Assembly (NCBI RefSeq): GCF_003462685.1
Contig: NZ_QRVE01000001.1
Location: 99,411 to 163,410 of the forward strand
Origin: Collinsella sp. AF23-4AC
Lineage (GTDB): Bacteria > Actinomycetota > Coriobacteriia > Coriobacteriales > Coriobacteriaceae
Reading direction: 5' to 3'
Length of the DNA stretch: 64,000 nt
Shown here: positions 1 through 9,704 of the stretch, one piece after another
How positions within the stretch are numbered: position 1 is the stretch's first letter
Layout: every line of letters begins with the position of its first letter
Program-made: the position numbers and the translations under genes
The notes under the pieces: generated by a model
Database searches by the model: none
What the model saw: only the letters and a program-made list of their open reading frames with translations
Told to the model about the DNA's origin: nothing

Positions 1-617
1 AGCTGATAAGGCTCATGCGGAGCCAAAAGAGCCCGGGCAACTTCCAGCGCATCCATATCGGAGATATGCTTACCTTCGGGCATAAAATAGGGATTAGGCT
101 TGCCGTCGGTACTCGAAAGATAAAACGCTTCCGTACCCCCAAACAGATTGAGAATACCTTCACAATCACAAATTTCGGGATGAGAGAAATACTCATGGAA
201 GCTGCTCCAGCGATACAGAGGAGCAGAAGAAATACCTGCTTTTGCAGGATTGTCGTGTATGTATCGGACGCAACGGAGCAGCTGTTTGTCGTCAGAAATG
301 ATCACACTCTTGAATCGTTCCTGGAACACCGGTCCGCGGCGGCCGGTTTTTTGATTGAAGTGTTTCGCATATGCCGTATCAATCGCATGCATAGCAACGC
401 TCATCTGATTATCGAGATCATCAAATAGCAGGTGAACATGATTGTCCATGAGGCACCAGGCAAGAAGACGAATATGAGCGGACGTAAATCGTCTGTTCAT
501 TAGATTGAGAAAATAAAGGCGATCGTCATCGTCTTCGAAGATCAGCTGGCCAGCACAGCCCTTGAGCATGACGTGATAATGGCCAAGTTCGGACAACGCA
601 CGGGCAACACGAGTCAT
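1..617 (-). CDS. REP-associated Y1 tyrosine transposase (RAYT), cut by window edge
   Basis: An open frame runs from ATG at 617 to the window edge, so the C-terminus is missing. It has the layout of IS200/IS605-like Y1 transposases of the RAYT group. An early GHYHVMLKG segment is followed by the metal-binding HxH signature in DNHVHLLF. Then come the AYAKHFNQKTGRRGPVFQERF stretch and a YIHDNPAKAGI segment that normally holds or adjoins the catalytic Tyr. A GGAAGGGAGG ribosome site precedes the ATG. RAYTs are usually single-copy domesticated proteins that act on REP hairpins; this role is family knowledge. No IS ends are visible here. A possible REP-like hairpin lies at 28772. Family call is firm; activity is unknown. 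Confidence 0.88.
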   Translation of the reverse strand, partial: MTRVARALSELGHYHVMLKGCAGQLIFEDDDDRLYFLNLMNRRFTSAHIRLLAWCLMDNHVHLLFDDLDNQMSVAMHAIDTAYAKHFNQKTGRRGPVFQERFKSVIISDDKQLLRCVRYIHDNPAKAGISSAPLYRWSSFHEYFSHPEICDCEGILNLFGGTEAFYLSSTDGKPNPYFMPEGKHISDMDALEVARALLAPHEPYQ

Positions 618-671
618 CGAAACCCTCCCTTCCAAGGATGCAGTAGTCACAGCATACAAAAGGAAAGGAAG

Positions 672-710
672 AAAAAGGCCGAACCGCCCAACAAAGGTGA
701 GCGGTTCGGC
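672..710 (-). terminator. Intrinsic terminator after rsfS
   Basis: A perfect 10-bp stem (678-687 with 701-710) has a 13-nt loop. On the minus strand it is followed by a T-rich run (672-676). It lies 45 nt beyond the rsfS stop and closes the long minus-strand operon series. Confidence 0.85.
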
Positions 711-754
711 AAACGGTAGCAATGATTATTTTATCCCCGTCCCAGAAAAATCAT

Positions 755-1210
755 TTAGAGGAGGTCGAGGGGAAGCTGGGGGGCGTCTCCCCAGAGTTTC
801 TCGAGGCGGTAGAAGTCGCGAGCTTCGGGAGTGAAGACGTGGACGACAACCGAACCGTAGTCCATGAGCATCCAGGTCTTCTGCTCGCGGCCCTCGATGG
901 AGAACGGATGCTCGCCGCAAGCCTCGGCGACCTTCTCCTCGATCTCGTCGACGATCGAATCGACCTGGCGGTTGTTGGTACCGGTGGCAAGCACAAAGTA
1001 GTCGCATACGTCGGAAAGCTCGGTCAAGTCGAGCACCTGAACGTCCTCGCCCTTCTTGTCGTAGGCGGCCTGCGCGGCGGCGCGGGCGACATCCTCGGCG
1101 GCGACACCGCTCGCGGACAACGAGGCGGCGGTGCGGTCGGACGTGGCGGCGAAGCTCTTGTGCTCCACATCCTTGAGAATCTGCTCGTCAGTCATGGTCT
1201 CGTCGGCCAT
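755..1210 (-). CDS. rsfS: Ribosome silencing factor RsfS
   Basis: This 151-aa protein of the RsfS/Iojap/DUF143 family binds ribosomal protein L14 and blocks 30S-50S joining when nutrients are short. Family landmarks are the DYFVLATGTNNRQV block (about residues 70-83), the W-M-L-M-D-Y-G-S strand (113-120) and the terminal FYRLEKLW (133-140). About 35 extra N-terminal residues precede the conserved fold. The ATG has a good AAAGAGG site 7 nt upstream. It is the last gene of the obgE-nadD-yqeK-rsfS run, the usual bacterial order, and is followed by a terminator at 672-710. Confidence 0.95.
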   Translation of the reverse strand: MADETMTDEQILKDVEHKSFAATSDRTAASLSASGVAAEDVARAAAQAAYDKKGEDVQVLDLTELSDVCDYFVLATGTNNRQVDSIVDEIEEKVAEACGEHPFSIEGREQKTWMLMDYGSVVVHVFTPEARDFYRLEKLWGDAPQLPLDLL

Positions 1211-1237
1211 GGAATACCTCTTTCTAGACAGCCCGAG

Positions 1238-1846
1238 CTAGCGTAGCTGGGCGTAATGGTTGTAAATCGAAATAGCCGTGGGATAAAGATAGCGCCCGGA
1301 CTGGATCACATAGACCAAACCCTGCGCAAAACAGGAGAAGAACAACTCGTCAAGCGTCGACTCCCCCACCATCTTGCGCAGCGCGTGGGCATAATCACCA
1401 TGGCGGTTGGGCTCGATGGCATCGGCTACAAAGACCACCATATCGAGCGGCGTCATGTCGCAGGCGCCCACGGTGTGACGGTCAACAGCTTGGAAAACGG
1501 CCGGCGATAGCTCGGGAAATAGCTGCGGAAGCTCATAGGCGGCAACCGGGCCATGCAAAAGCGGCGTCGCGGCAGACGGAGAGCCGGCAATCTTAATGCC
1601 GTAATGCAGGGCGCGCGTGACCAGCTCGTCGTCGGAGAGCACTTTGTCCCAGTCATGGATCAGGCCAGCGGCAGCGGCATCAAAGCGGTCGACACCGTAT
1701 ACCTCGGCTAGGTGCAGCGCAGTCTCGGCAACCCCGAGCGAATGAACGTAGCGCTTACGTTTATCCTTCATGCGCACATCGAGCAACTCGTGGATACGCG
1801 TCAACAGTGCGCGCTCGTCGCCCTCAAACTGGTCTTCTACCGACAA
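1238..1846 (-). CDS. yqeK: HD-domain phosphohydrolase YqeK (diadenosine tetraphosphatase)
   Basis: This 202-aa HD hydrolase belongs to the YqeK family, whose members cleave Ap4A symmetrically to ADP. Metal ligands visible in order are H35, H64-D65, H98, H124 and D142 (VADAIEPNR, a family signature). The start appears to be TTG with a strong GGGGGAG site 4 nt upstream, because no ATG lies in a better position. It sits between nadD and rsfS, the order seen in many Gram-positive genomes. Operon membership implies constitutive expression with nadD. Confidence 0.92.
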   Translation of the reverse strand: MSVEDQFEGDERALLTRIHELLDVRMKDKRKRYVHSLGVAETALHLAEVYGVDRFDAAAAGLIHDWDKVLSDDELVTRALHYGIKIAGSPSAATPLLHGPVAAYELPQLFPELSPAVFQAVDRHTVGACDMTPLDMVVFVADAIEPNRHGDYAHALRKMVGESTLDELFFSCFAQGLVYVIQSGRYLYPTAISIYNHYAQLR

Positions 1847-1858
1847 CGTTCTCCCCCA

Positions 1859-2536
1859 TCAATCAAAATCGTCTTGCCCAAGATCGGCATACAGGCCGCG
1901 TTTACGGATATAGCCGAGCACGGACTCGCTCGTAAGATAGCGCACGCTCATGCCGCGGGCAACCCGCTTGCGAATATTGGTCGAGCTAATCGCCAGCGCC
2001 GGAATCTGAATATAGCGCACGTCGAATGGCAGGCCCGATTCCTTAATCCGCGCCCGGGCCGTATCGATGTCAAAACCGGGACGTGTCGCAGCAATGAAGG
2101 TCGCCAGTTCGGCAATCTCATCAGCATTGTGCCAGGTCACAATATCGATAATCGCGTCGGCACCCGTAATAAAGTAAAGCTTTACCTGCGGCGGGTAAAA
2201 GTCGCGAAGGGCATGAAGCGTATCGGCCGTATAGGTTACGCCCGGACGGTCAATCTCGAACCGGCTCGCCAAAAAGGCCGGGTTCGCGGCGGTGGCGAGA
2301 ACCGTCATGGCATAACGGTCCTCGGCAGGCGTCACCGGCTTGTCAAGCTTAAAGGCGGGAGAACCCGCCGGCATAAAGAGCACAGCGTCCAAGTCGAGCG
2401 ACTCGCGCGCCTGCTCGGCAGTCACCAGGTGCCCGTAATGAATCGGGTCGAATGTGCCACCCATAATGCCAAGCCGAAACTCTTTGCCATCTTTTATGGG
2501 CAGCTCGGGCAAACCGATTCCACCGCGCAGCGACAT
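1859..2536 (-). CDS. nadD: Nicotinate-nucleotide adenylyltransferase
   Basis: This 225-aa enzyme of NAD biosynthesis joins nicotinate mononucleotide and ATP to deamido-NAD. The nucleotidyltransferase motif GGTFDPIHYGH is at residues 26-36 and the C-terminal ISSTNIRKR motif near 185-195. The first 20 residues are an extension before the first beta strand. The start lies 3 nt after the obgE stop, suggesting translational coupling. It is followed directly by yqeK. Confidence 0.96.
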   Translation of the reverse strand: MSLRGGIGLPELPIKDGKEFRLGIMGGTFDPIHYGHLVTAEQARESLDLDAVLFMPAGSPAFKLDKPVTPAEDRYAMTVLATAANPAFLASRFEIDRPGVTYTADTLHALRDFYPPQVKLYFITGADAIIDIVTWHNADEIAELATFIAATRPGFDIDTARARIKESGLPFDVRYIQIPALAISSTNIRKRVARGMSVRYLTSESVLGYIRKRGLYADLGQDDFD

Positions 2537-2539
2537 GGC

Positions 2540-4018
<1,479 letters not shown>

Positions 4019-4022
4019 CTAC

Positions 4023-4065
4023 AAAAAGAGGGAGACCCTTGAATCCTAAAACTCAAGTGCCTCCC
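4023..4065 (-). terminator. Terminator-like hairpin between rpmA and obgE
   Basis: On the minus strand GGGAG and CTTGA arms (4061-4065 and 4053-4057) pair with TCAAG and CTCCC (4038-4042 and 4030-4034), followed by a TCTTTTTG run. The stem has a 3-nt internal loop. It probably lowers obgE transcription relative to the two ribosomal protein genes. Confidence 0.65.
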
Positions 4066-4090
4066 ACATATGTGCTCTATGAAGGGTGAA

Positions 4091-4348
4091 TTACGCGTTC
4101 GCGAGCGGGCGTACGCTGACCCTGTGCTTGATACCCTTGTGGAACTCAACGGTACCGTCGACCAGCGCGAACAGCGTGTCGTCCTTGCCACGGCCAACGT
4201 TCTCACCCGGGTGGATGTGAGTGCCGTGCTGACGGACGAGAATCGTGCCCGTGGTTACCGTCTGGCCGGCATAGCGCTTCGTGCCAAGGCGCTGACCGCG
4301 GGAGTCACGGCCATTACGGGAGGAACCGAGTCCTTTTTTGTGTGCCAT
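4091..4348 (-). CDS. rpmA: 50S ribosomal protein L27
   Basis: The protein is 85 aa. The N-terminus reads [16 protein letters not shown] directly, with no cleavable Firmicutes-type extension. This tail reaches toward the peptidyl transferase centre in known ribosomes. The body [15 protein letters not shown] and [11 protein letters not shown] is canonical. It lies 33 nt after rplU in one transcription unit. Confidence 0.98.
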   Translation of the reverse strand: MAHKKGLGSSRNGRDSRGQRLGTKRYAGQTVTTGTILVRQHGTHIHPGENVGRGKDDTLFALVDGTVEFHKGIKHRVSVRPLANA

Positions 4349-4381
4349 TGTGTATACCTACTCTTTCGTTACGAGTGTAAT

Positions 4382-4756
4382 CTACTCGGCGACGGGAGCC
4401 TCGGCAACAGCCTCGGCCTCTGCCTTGACAGCCTTCTTGGCGCGGGACGTAGCCTGGACCTTCACGATCTTCAGCTTGGTGAGCTGCTGACGGTGACCCT
4501 TCAGACGACGATAGCGCTTACGCTTGTGGAACTTGAAGACCAGCTGCTTCTCGCCCTTGAACTGCTCAACGATCTGAGCGGTAACCTTGGCCTTGGCCAG
4601 CTTGTCGGGATCGGTGACGATCTTCTTACCATCGTTGAGGAAGATGACCGGCAGGGTGATCTTGTCGCCCTCATTGCCCTCGATCTTCTCGACGGTGATG
4701 ACATCGTCGGTGGCGACCTTGTACTGCTTGCCGCCCGTGTTAACGATTGCGTACAT
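4382..4756 (-). CDS. rplU: 50S ribosomal protein L21
   Basis: Start chosen at the MYAIVNTGGKQYKV N-terminus, giving 124 aa. An in-frame ATG 21 nt upstream would add seven residues not found in the family. An AAGG site precedes the chosen ATG. The conserved FKFHKRKRYRRLKGHRQ segment is present. About 20 Ala/Glu/Lys-rich residues extend beyond the usual C-terminus. A clear promoter lies at 4799-4827. Confidence 0.97.
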   Translation of the reverse strand: MYAIVNTGGKQYKVATDDVITVEKIEGNEGDKITLPVIFLNDGKKIVTDPDKLAKAKVTAQIVEQFKGEKQLVFKFHKRKRYRRLKGHRQQLTKLKIVKVQATSRAKKAVKAEAEAVAEAPVAE

Positions 4757-4798
4757 GTTTACTTGCCCTTCATGCATCAGTTAGTGCAACAGCCGAAT

Positions 4799-4827
4799 AT
4801 AGTAGCAGGCGAAAATACCCCCGTCAA
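4799..4827 (-). promoter_or_regulatory. Sigma-70-type promoter for rplU-rpmA
   Basis: Minus-strand TTGACG (4822-4827) and TACTAT (4799-4804) are separated by exactly 17 nt. The -35 box overlaps the stop codon region of the upstream gene, so the ribosomal genes have their own start site despite following the radical SAM pair. Confidence 0.75.
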
Positions 4828-5636
4828 CGAGTATGTGGAGCAAATCCACAAGTTCGCACAGGTATGGGGCTGACGAGTCGGCCCTCGTCGTCCTCGCATG
4901 CTTGATTCTGACGCTCGACATCGTAGGAGCAGATGGTCACGAGGTCTTGCATACCGGTGGAAACAATAGGTGCATCCACGCCCGGGGTCAAGCCCTGCAA
5001 CAAAACATCAGCTGCAGAAAGCAAAATTTCCGGACGCATGGAGCCCTCGTTATCGGCATGGGTGTCGAGCATGAGCACTAAATGGTCCGGGCGCTCCCCC
5101 GCCGTGAGCTCATAGCCCACGAGCGTGTGATCCAAATCCAAGCGCTTGCTCTTTTTTCCGCGCGCGTAGTCGATGCCATGGTCCGCGCGCAGCGTGTCGA
5201 TCGCACGACGCACCTCGTCGGCGCTTACGGGCGCCTCGGGATCCAAGTGCAAATCGATGCGATACGACAAGCGCGTGAGCTGCGCCGTCAACGCCGGCGT
5301 GCGCACGTCGATGTACGCCGCCTCGATGGGTGCCAGATCGGCCGGAGAGGCCGCAGCCAGGCGCCCAAACGCCTCGTCGAGCGCCACGAACTCGGTCATA
5401 AACAGGTCATACCACTCGCAGGTCGACGACGTACCCACCGGTAGCGCCGAAGAGAAGCCCACGCGCATGTGAGGAGAGAAACCCTGCGTGACGGCATAGG
5501 GAAGTCCCGCACGGCGCACGATGCGCTCAATGGTATGGATTACTTCGAGATGGCCCAGGTACTTAAGGCGATCGCGCTTGCCATAGCGAACACGAAGCCT
5601 AAAGAGCGTGGGGTTGTCGGTCAGGCGCTCACTCAT
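4824..5636 (-). CDS. TIGR03936-family (DUF2344) radical-SAM-associated protein
   Basis: This 270-aa protein is recognised from its N-terminus (FRLRVRYGKRDRLKYLGHLEV) and the FSPHMRVGFSSALPVG motif of the DUF2344 family. The family is nearly always encoded beside, or fused to, the TIGR03960 B12-binding radical SAM protein. Here it overlaps that gene by 4 nt (ATGA), so the two are translationally coupled. The biochemical role is not established. It is a basic protein without membrane segments. Confidence 0.88.
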   Translation of the reverse strand: MSERLTDNPTLFRLRVRYGKRDRLKYLGHLEVIHTIERIVRRAGLPYAVTQGFSPHMRVGFSSALPVGTSSTCEWYDLFMTEFVALDEAFGRLAAASPADLAPIEAAYIDVRTPALTAQLTRLSYRIDLHLDPEAPVSADEVRRAIDTLRADHGIDYARGKKSKRLDLDHTLVGYELTAGERPDHLVLMLDTHADNEGSMRPEILLSAADVLLQGLTPGVDAPIVSTGMQDLVTICSYDVERQNQACEDDEGRLVSPIPVRTCGFAPHTR

Positions 5637-7510
5637 GCGCGATCACCCATCAATACATTCTTGGCGTGGAGCGTGGGGCAGATTCCGCAGCCGGTGCACG
5701 ACGTGCGGGTGCAGTCGGGAGTCGTGACACCCTCGAGCGAGCGACGGTACTCGCGCTCGAGGAAGCCGCGCGTGCAGCCGGGGCTCACGTGCTCCCACGG
5801 CAGGCGCCAGTCCAACTCGTAGGGCAGGTGCACGAGCTCATTGAGGTCGATGCCGTTTTTGGCAGCAGCCTCCTTCCAGTTATCGAGCGAGAAATGCTCT
5901 ACCCAGGCGTCAAAGCGAGACCCCGAGCGCCAAGCATCGATGATGACGGGCGTCATGTCACGACCGGCGCGGGACAGCGCGGCCTCGATGAGCGAGGTCT
6001 CGGCATCGTGGTAATGCACGCGGACGGCACGGTTGCGAACGCTCGTGATAAGCAGCTTCTGGCGACGCTTGACGTCGTCGTAGTCGAGCTGCGGGCACCA
6101 CTGGAACGGCGTGGCAGCCTTGGGGATAAACACCGAAACCGAGATGGACACCGAGATCGAGCCGCGACGAGCCTTGGGCACCACGGAACGACCGAGCTCC
6201 AGCACGTGATCGGCCAGATTGGCGATGGCCACGATGTCCTCGTCGCGCTCGCCGGGAAGGCCCATCATGAAGTAGAGCTTCATGCGGTTCCAGCCGGCCT
6301 CGAAGGCCGCCTTGGCCGCACGGTCCAGGTCCTCCTCGGTCACGTTCTTGTTAATAATGTCGCGCATGCGCTGGCTGCCGGCCTCGGGTGCGAACGTCAG
6401 GCCGCCCTTCTTTTCGCCGGCGACCGACTCGGCCATATCCACGCCAAACGAATCCAGGCGCTGCGACGGAATAGACACGCGAATACCCGTATCCTCCAGG
6501 CGACGGTTGAGCCTGCCGAGCACGTCGCGAATGCAGGAGTGGTCGGTCGTGGAAAGCGAGGTCAGCGACACCTCGTCATAGCCGGTCTTTTCCAGACCCT
6601 GAATCACCGACGAGACGATCTGATCGGCCGAACGCTCGCGCACCGGGCGATACGTCATGCCGGCCTGGCAAAAACGACAGCCGCGAGCGCAGCCGCGCAG
6701 GATCTCGATAGACAGGCGGTCGTGAACCAGCTGCGCATAGGGTACGCACGACTGCGACAGCGGATTCGTGGCGCCGAAATCCTCGACGACGCGCTTGTAG
6801 ACCACGGTCGGCGCATCCTTGCCCTCGCGCGGCACGGTGTAGCCATGCGGCGAGCAGGGCTCGTCGTAACGAACCTCATAGAGCGACGGCACGTAGTTGC
6901 CGGCAATGGATGCAAGCTGCTCAACAATCTGCGCGCGCGGGACTCCTTCGTCGCGCAGGCGCCGATGCAGCTGGCAGGTCTCGAGCAGCGATTCCTCGCC
7001 CTCGCCGATGAGGATGGCATCGAAGAAGGCCGCGTACGGCTCGGGGTTGTACACCGAGGGACCGCCGGCGATGATAATGGGATCGTCCTCAGTGCGGTCG
7101 GCCGCCAACAACGGAATGCCAGCGAGGTCGAGAGCCTCGAGGAAGTTCGTCACCGCCATCTCGTGCGGCACATGCAGGCCGACGATATCAAACGAAGCGA
7201 CGGGGGCAGCGCCTTCGAGCGACAGCAGGGGAATACCCGCCTCGCGCATGGCGTCACCCATATCGGGCCACGGCACATAGCCACGCTCGCAGGAGATGCC
7301 CTCGGCCTGGTTAAGGATGTTGTAGAGGATGGCGATGCCCTGGTTAGGCAGACCGACCTCGTACACATCCGGATAGATCAGGCAGCAACGGTAGTCGGCA
7401 TCGGCCTTGGAAAGCGTGCCCCACTCGTGATCGATATAGCGACTCGGCTTCTCGACCTTGGCGAGCAGCGGCTCAATTAAATGAAAACAGTCTTGATACG
7501 GAACGCGCAA
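5633..7510 (-). CDS. TIGR03960-family B12-binding-domain radical SAM protein
   Basis: This 625-aa protein has an N-terminal cobalamin-binding-like domain (about residues 40-200), then a radical SAM domain with a CxxxCxxC cluster motif at C274, C278 and C281. A Cys-rich C-terminus (CTRTSCTGCGIC) may hold a further cluster. It matches the TIGR03960 family, found beside DUF2344 in Actinobacteria and Firmicutes, with no settled substrate. The start appears to be TTG at 7510 with GGGG upstream; a later start is possible. It lies 10 nt after the DUF697-like gene. Confidence 0.92.
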   Translation of the reverse strand: MRVPYQDCFHLIEPLLAKVEKPSRYIDHEWGTLSKADADYRCCLIYPDVYEVGLPNQGIAILYNILNQAEGISCERGYVPWPDMGDAMREAGIPLLSLEGAAPVASFDIVGLHVPHEMAVTNFLEALDLAGIPLLAADRTEDDPIIIAGGPSVYNPEPYAAFFDAILIGEGEESLLETCQLHRRLRDEGVPRAQIVEQLASIAGNYVPSLYEVRYDEPCSPHGYTVPREGKDAPTVVYKRVVEDFGATNPLSQSCVPYAQLVHDRLSIEILRGCARGCRFCQAGMTYRPVRERSADQIVSSVIQGLEKTGYDEVSLTSLSTTDHSCIRDVLGRLNRRLEDTGIRVSIPSQRLDSFGVDMAESVAGEKKGGLTFAPEAGSQRMRDIINKNVTEEDLDRAAKAAFEAGWNRMKLYFMMGLPGERDEDIVAIANLADHVLELGRSVVPKARRGSISVSISVSVFIPKAATPFQWCPQLDYDDVKRRQKLLITSVRNRAVRVHYHDAETSLIEAALSRAGRDMTPVIIDAWRSGSRFDAWVEHFSLDNWKEAAAKNGIDLNELVHLPYELDWRLPWEHVSPGCTRGFLEREYRRSLEGVTTPDCTRTSCTGCGICPTLHAKNVLMGDRA

Positions 7511-7520
7511 CGGAAAACCC

Positions 7521-8450
7521 CTAAGCAGCGAGATCGGATGCGTCTTGATAGGACGCCATAGGACGGGTAGCGCCCGCGACCGTGGTCACCAGATCGCGAA
7601 CGCGGGAGAACGTGGCAGTGACTACCTCGTTGGCACGGCTGTAGTCAACATCGCGCTCGTAGAGCGAAACGAGCGCACGGCCCATGCCATAGGTGCCCGC
7701 GGCAGCAGTGAGCGCCTTGACGGCAAACCCAATATGCGGCGTCTGCTTGACGAGCGCGCGGGTGACCGCGCGGATCACAAGACCGCCGGCAAGCACGCCC
7801 GCGACCTCGTAGCCGCGCTCGGGCTTAATGCCGCGTCCAAAGACGGCAGCGAGCTCAAAGAGCATGCCCACCTGCGCCAGCGCCATAACGGGATAATCGG
7901 CGCCCGGCAAAAACACCAGCGCACCGGTCGCCATATTGGTGAGCGCGCACGAGGTGATGATACGATTGGCCGCCGCGATGCGCATGAAGGCAAAGTTCGC
8001 CGCAAAAGCCGTTTCCTTGTCGGTGCGGTCGAGAATCCAGCGGGCAAGCGTCTCGAGCAGATACGTCTTATCGGTTGCCGCGACAACGCCGAGCATGGGC
8101 GTGGACTCCTCGATAAACGGCACCTCCACAGCAGACTCGGCAAGCACGCACACGGGCGCGCCGGCGATCACGAGCTCCTGCACGGCACTCTCCAAGCGGT
8201 CGGAACCACACGAGAGCACCAGCACCACATCGGTATCGGTCTTTGGAGCAATTCGCTCCTCCCCCAGACGCTCGACGCGCACAATGCCCGAGGTCGTCTG
8301 CGGCACAAAGGCGTCACGCACCGTCTCGGCCAGAAAGCGCGAGGCGGACGAATCCAGATAGACCGAAACGCGCACCGGCGTATCGGAATCCTTCTTAACG
8401 GACGCGCCCATCTTAAAAGCGCGGGTCAGCTTATCTACGGGAATTTTCAT
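7521..8450 (-). CDS. DUF697-like conserved protein in the rod-shape cluster
   Basis: This 309-aa protein has a Rossmann-like N-terminal half: repeated VVLVLSCGSDRLESAV and GAPVCVLAESA strands without a P-loop. Its Ala/Gly-rich, partly hydrophobic C-terminal half (about 145-270) resembles the YcjF/DUF697 domain that follows small GTPases in other proteins. No catalytic motif is evident. A strong GGAGG site precedes the ATG. It lies 19 nt downstream of rodA, so it is co-transcribed with the elongation machinery. Function unknown; a membrane-associated role is inferred. Confidence 0.7.
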   Translation of the reverse strand: MKIPVDKLTRAFKMGASVKKDSDTPVRVSVYLDSSASRFLAETVRDAFVPQTTSGIVRVERLGEERIAPKTDTDVVLVLSCGSDRLESAVQELVIAGAPVCVLAESAVEVPFIEESTPMLGVVAATDKTYLLETLARWILDRTDKETAFAANFAFMRIAAANRIITSCALTNMATGALVFLPGADYPVMALAQVGMLFELAAVFGRGIKPERGYEVAGVLAGGLVIRAVTRALVKQTPHIGFAVKALTAAAGTYGMGRALVSLYERDVDYSRANEVVTATFSRVRDLVTTVAGATRPMASYQDASDLAA

Positions 8451-8468
8451 AGCAAACCCCTCCAGCGG

Positions 8469-9695
8469 TTACGCGGCGCCCGAACGATGCCGCCATATGG
8501 ATTGTACGATACCCACCGTCAGCAGCTGAATCATCATCGAAGACGAACCGAAGCTAATAAACGGTAGCGGAATACCGGTAATCGGCATCATGCCGATGCA
8601 CATGCCGATGTTTTCGAAGGTCTGGAACGCCCACATGCCAACGATGCCCACACACGAAAGACGCAAAAACAGTGACTCACACTTAAAGGCGACGCGAATC
8701 GTCGAAAAGATCAACAGCACGTAGAGGCACAGGAGCAAAAAGGAACCGCAAAAGCCAAAGGTCTCGGACAGGAAGGCGAAGACGAAGTCGGTGTGGAACT
8801 CAGGCAGAAAGCCGCCGGCCGACTGCGTCGCATGGCCCAAGCCCTTACCAAAGAAGCCGCCCGAGCCAACGGCGATAAGCGACTGCTGCAGGTTGTAGGC
8901 ATCGTCCGAATCGGCATTATCGGGGTCGATAAAGACCGTCAGACGGTTCATCTGATACTGCTTGATGAGCACATCGTGGCCGAGCAACGAATCAAAGACC
9001 GAATCGAGCGCCAGGACGAGGGCCACCAGGCCCACGAGCAGGGCCAAGGTCGACAGCACCCATTCGCGGCGTGCACCGCTCATGCAGATGACGATGGCAC
9101 CCGAGACCAGCACGACCAGGCCCGAGCCCAGGTCGCCCATGGCAACGACGGCCAAAAACGGAATGGACAGCATGCCGCAGAGCTTGACGTAGTCGCGAAC
9201 GGTATCGATGCGACCGTTATACTGCGAGCCAAGCGTGGCAATAAAGAAGATGGTGATGAGCTTGGCAAGCTCAACCGGCTGGAATGTCAAGCCGATACCG
9301 GGAATCTTGATCCAGCCCGTCATGCCCAGACCGCCTGTATAGGACAGACCCGGAATCTTGGGCGAGAAGATCACGATCAGGTCGATGACGAGCAACGCCG
9401 TCGAGAAGTTGGAGATGCCGCGCAGGTCGGTACGCCACACCAGCACCGCAAGCACCGCGCCAATGCCAATGCCCAGCAGGTGGCGCGAGAATGAGGCGTC
9501 GGCCTTAAACTGTGACGCCGACCAAATAATGATGGCGCCATAGGCAACGAGCGCGACGGTAGCCAGCAGCACACCGATATGCACCTTTTGGCGAAACGTG
9601 CCGCGCGAGGCCGAAAGTTGCTTGTTGACGCGGTCCAGGCTGCTGCGAGAGCCGGTCTTGGTTGAACGGAACAGATCCGCCGGAGAAAAATCCAT
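8469..9695 (-). CDS. rodA: SEDS peptidoglycan glycosyltransferase RodA
   Basis: This 408-aa integral membrane protein has about ten hydrophobic segments after a 45-residue basic cytoplasmic N-terminus. SEDS landmarks are visible: GWIKIPGIGLTFQPVELAK, GDLGSGLVV, and the C-terminal ITGIPLPFISFGSSS. RodA polymerises lipid II during side-wall growth with PBP2. The gene follows the PBP2 gene by 9 nt in the mre operon, which favours RodA over FtsW. AGGAGG lies ideally upstream of the ATG. Confidence 0.95.
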   Translation of the reverse strand: MDFSPADLFRSTKTGSRSSLDRVNKQLSASRGTFRQKVHIGVLLATVALVAYGAIIIWSASQFKADASFSRHLLGIGIGAVLAVLVWRTDLRGISNFSTALLVIDLIVIFSPKIPGLSYTGGLGMTGWIKIPGIGLTFQPVELAKLITIFFIATLGSQYNGRIDTVRDYVKLCGMLSIPFLAVVAMGDLGSGLVVLVSGAIVICMSGARREWVLSTLALLVGLVALVLALDSVFDSLLGHDVLIKQYQMNRLTVFIDPDNADSDDAYNLQQSLIAVGSGGFFGKGLGHATQSAGGFLPEFHTDFVFAFLSETFGFCGSFLLLCLYVLLIFSTIRVAFKCESLFLRLSCVGIVGMWAFQTFENIGMCIGMMPITGIPLPFISFGSSSMMIQLLTVGIVQSIWRHRSGAA

Positions 9696-9704
9696 CGCAA
9701 CCTC

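Noticed and set aside
4757..4823. An L21-type autoregulatory leader before rplU
   Set aside because: The leader after the promoter is only about 40 nt and I cannot fold the known L21 leader structure in it.
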